This document shows positions 63,606 to 64,000 of a stretch of DNA of 64,000 nt, piece after piece. The DNA comes from Thereva unica (lineage: Eukaryota > Arthropoda > Insecta > Diptera > Therevidae): positions 1,302,001 to 1,366,000 of the forward strand of contig OX465286.1 of NCBI GenBank assembly GCA_949987705.1, in the 5' to 3' direction. The notes under the pieces were generated by a model. It did not search any database, was not told the origin of the DNA, and saw nothing but the letters and a program-made list of their open reading frames with translations. How positions within the stretch are numbered: the stretch's first letter is position 1; each line of letters begins with the position of its first letter. The position numbers were made by a program, and so were the translations under genes.

Positions 63606-64000
63606 TGATCACTTTCGGATACACGCACGTAAATATACTTAGGCGATTTTGGGTTATTGCTTAGTAGGCAGATATCTTCAACTAACGAATTTAAATTTTG
63701 TGGAGTATAAGGCTCTCCGCTCACGAGTCGACTGATTTGCAATCCCAATTTCAAACTGGTTTCACAATAATCACAAGCACAATCAGCTTGCAATTAAAAT
63801 GAAATCTTTGGCCATACACCAACAGAACCAGGTTTTGGATCAATCGGTGAGGAGTTTTTAGTAACAAGGTTTTAGCAAAATGTCGAGTGGTTTAGATGAA
63901 GTGCAACCACGCAACTTAAATCGCTTCCGATCGGCAAGAACAGTCGCACGCGAGCAGTTCAAACTAGTTTCAAATGGGTCTCGTTTCCGTTGACCCATGT

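Noticed and set aside
63881..63994. A 37-codon ORF starting MSSGLDEVQPRNLN
   Set aside because: Too short, at the window edge, with no splice or domain support.

Overview
The window reads as AT-rich nuclear DNA of an insect, probably dipteran-like. Two split genes with GT-AG introns are recognisable, five of the ten WASHC4 introns are only 52-76 bp, and the rest is packed with LINE fragments, DNA transposons, MITEs and satellite arrays. Host assignment is inference; no rRNA, tRNA or bacterial-style operon was seen.

Region 1-2320: retroelement debris (an RNase H remnant on the minus strand), then a convincing but unidentified last coding exon on the plus strand (2081-2320). Region 2466-22495: WASHC4 (SWIP, a subunit of the endosomal WASH complex) on the minus strand. 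Eleven exons can be joined with perfect phase into about 1117 codons; only the first short coding exon is missing. Its long introns are filled with transposons: a 3.8-kb TTAA-flanked inverted-repeat element that contains a Harbinger-like element, which in turn contains a LINE; RTE-like, CR1/Jockey-like and I/R1-like LINE pieces; and a 3.5-kb Tc1 element occupying nearly all of what was a ~60-bp intron.

Region 22500-45400: upstream of WASHC4 lies a huge composite satellite. A heptamer array (872 bp) sits in one orientation, then 11.5 kb of a palindrome-cored 13/14/16-bp repeat (core GAATCGATTC), then the same heptamer in the opposite orientation for 5.4 kb. The second heptamer array is split by a nearly intact RTE-like LINE (41135-43755) with an 11-bp target-site duplication and is bounded by another LINE fragment. 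This composite is the most unusual structure in the window.

Region 45400-64000: MITEs and LINE 3' ends, then a three-exon plus-strand gene of the HABP4/SERBP1 family, the relative of Drosophila vig (53359-62003, 335 codons), whose 7.6-kb first intron carries at least five inverted-repeat elements, three with clear target-site duplications. The flank after it holds more dispersed repeats.

The two host genes are not functionally linked by anything visible. WASHC4 acts in Arp2/3 actin nucleation on endosomes; the vig-like protein is an RGG-type RNA/ribosome-associated protein. The layout mainly records transposon traffic into introns and around a large satellite block.
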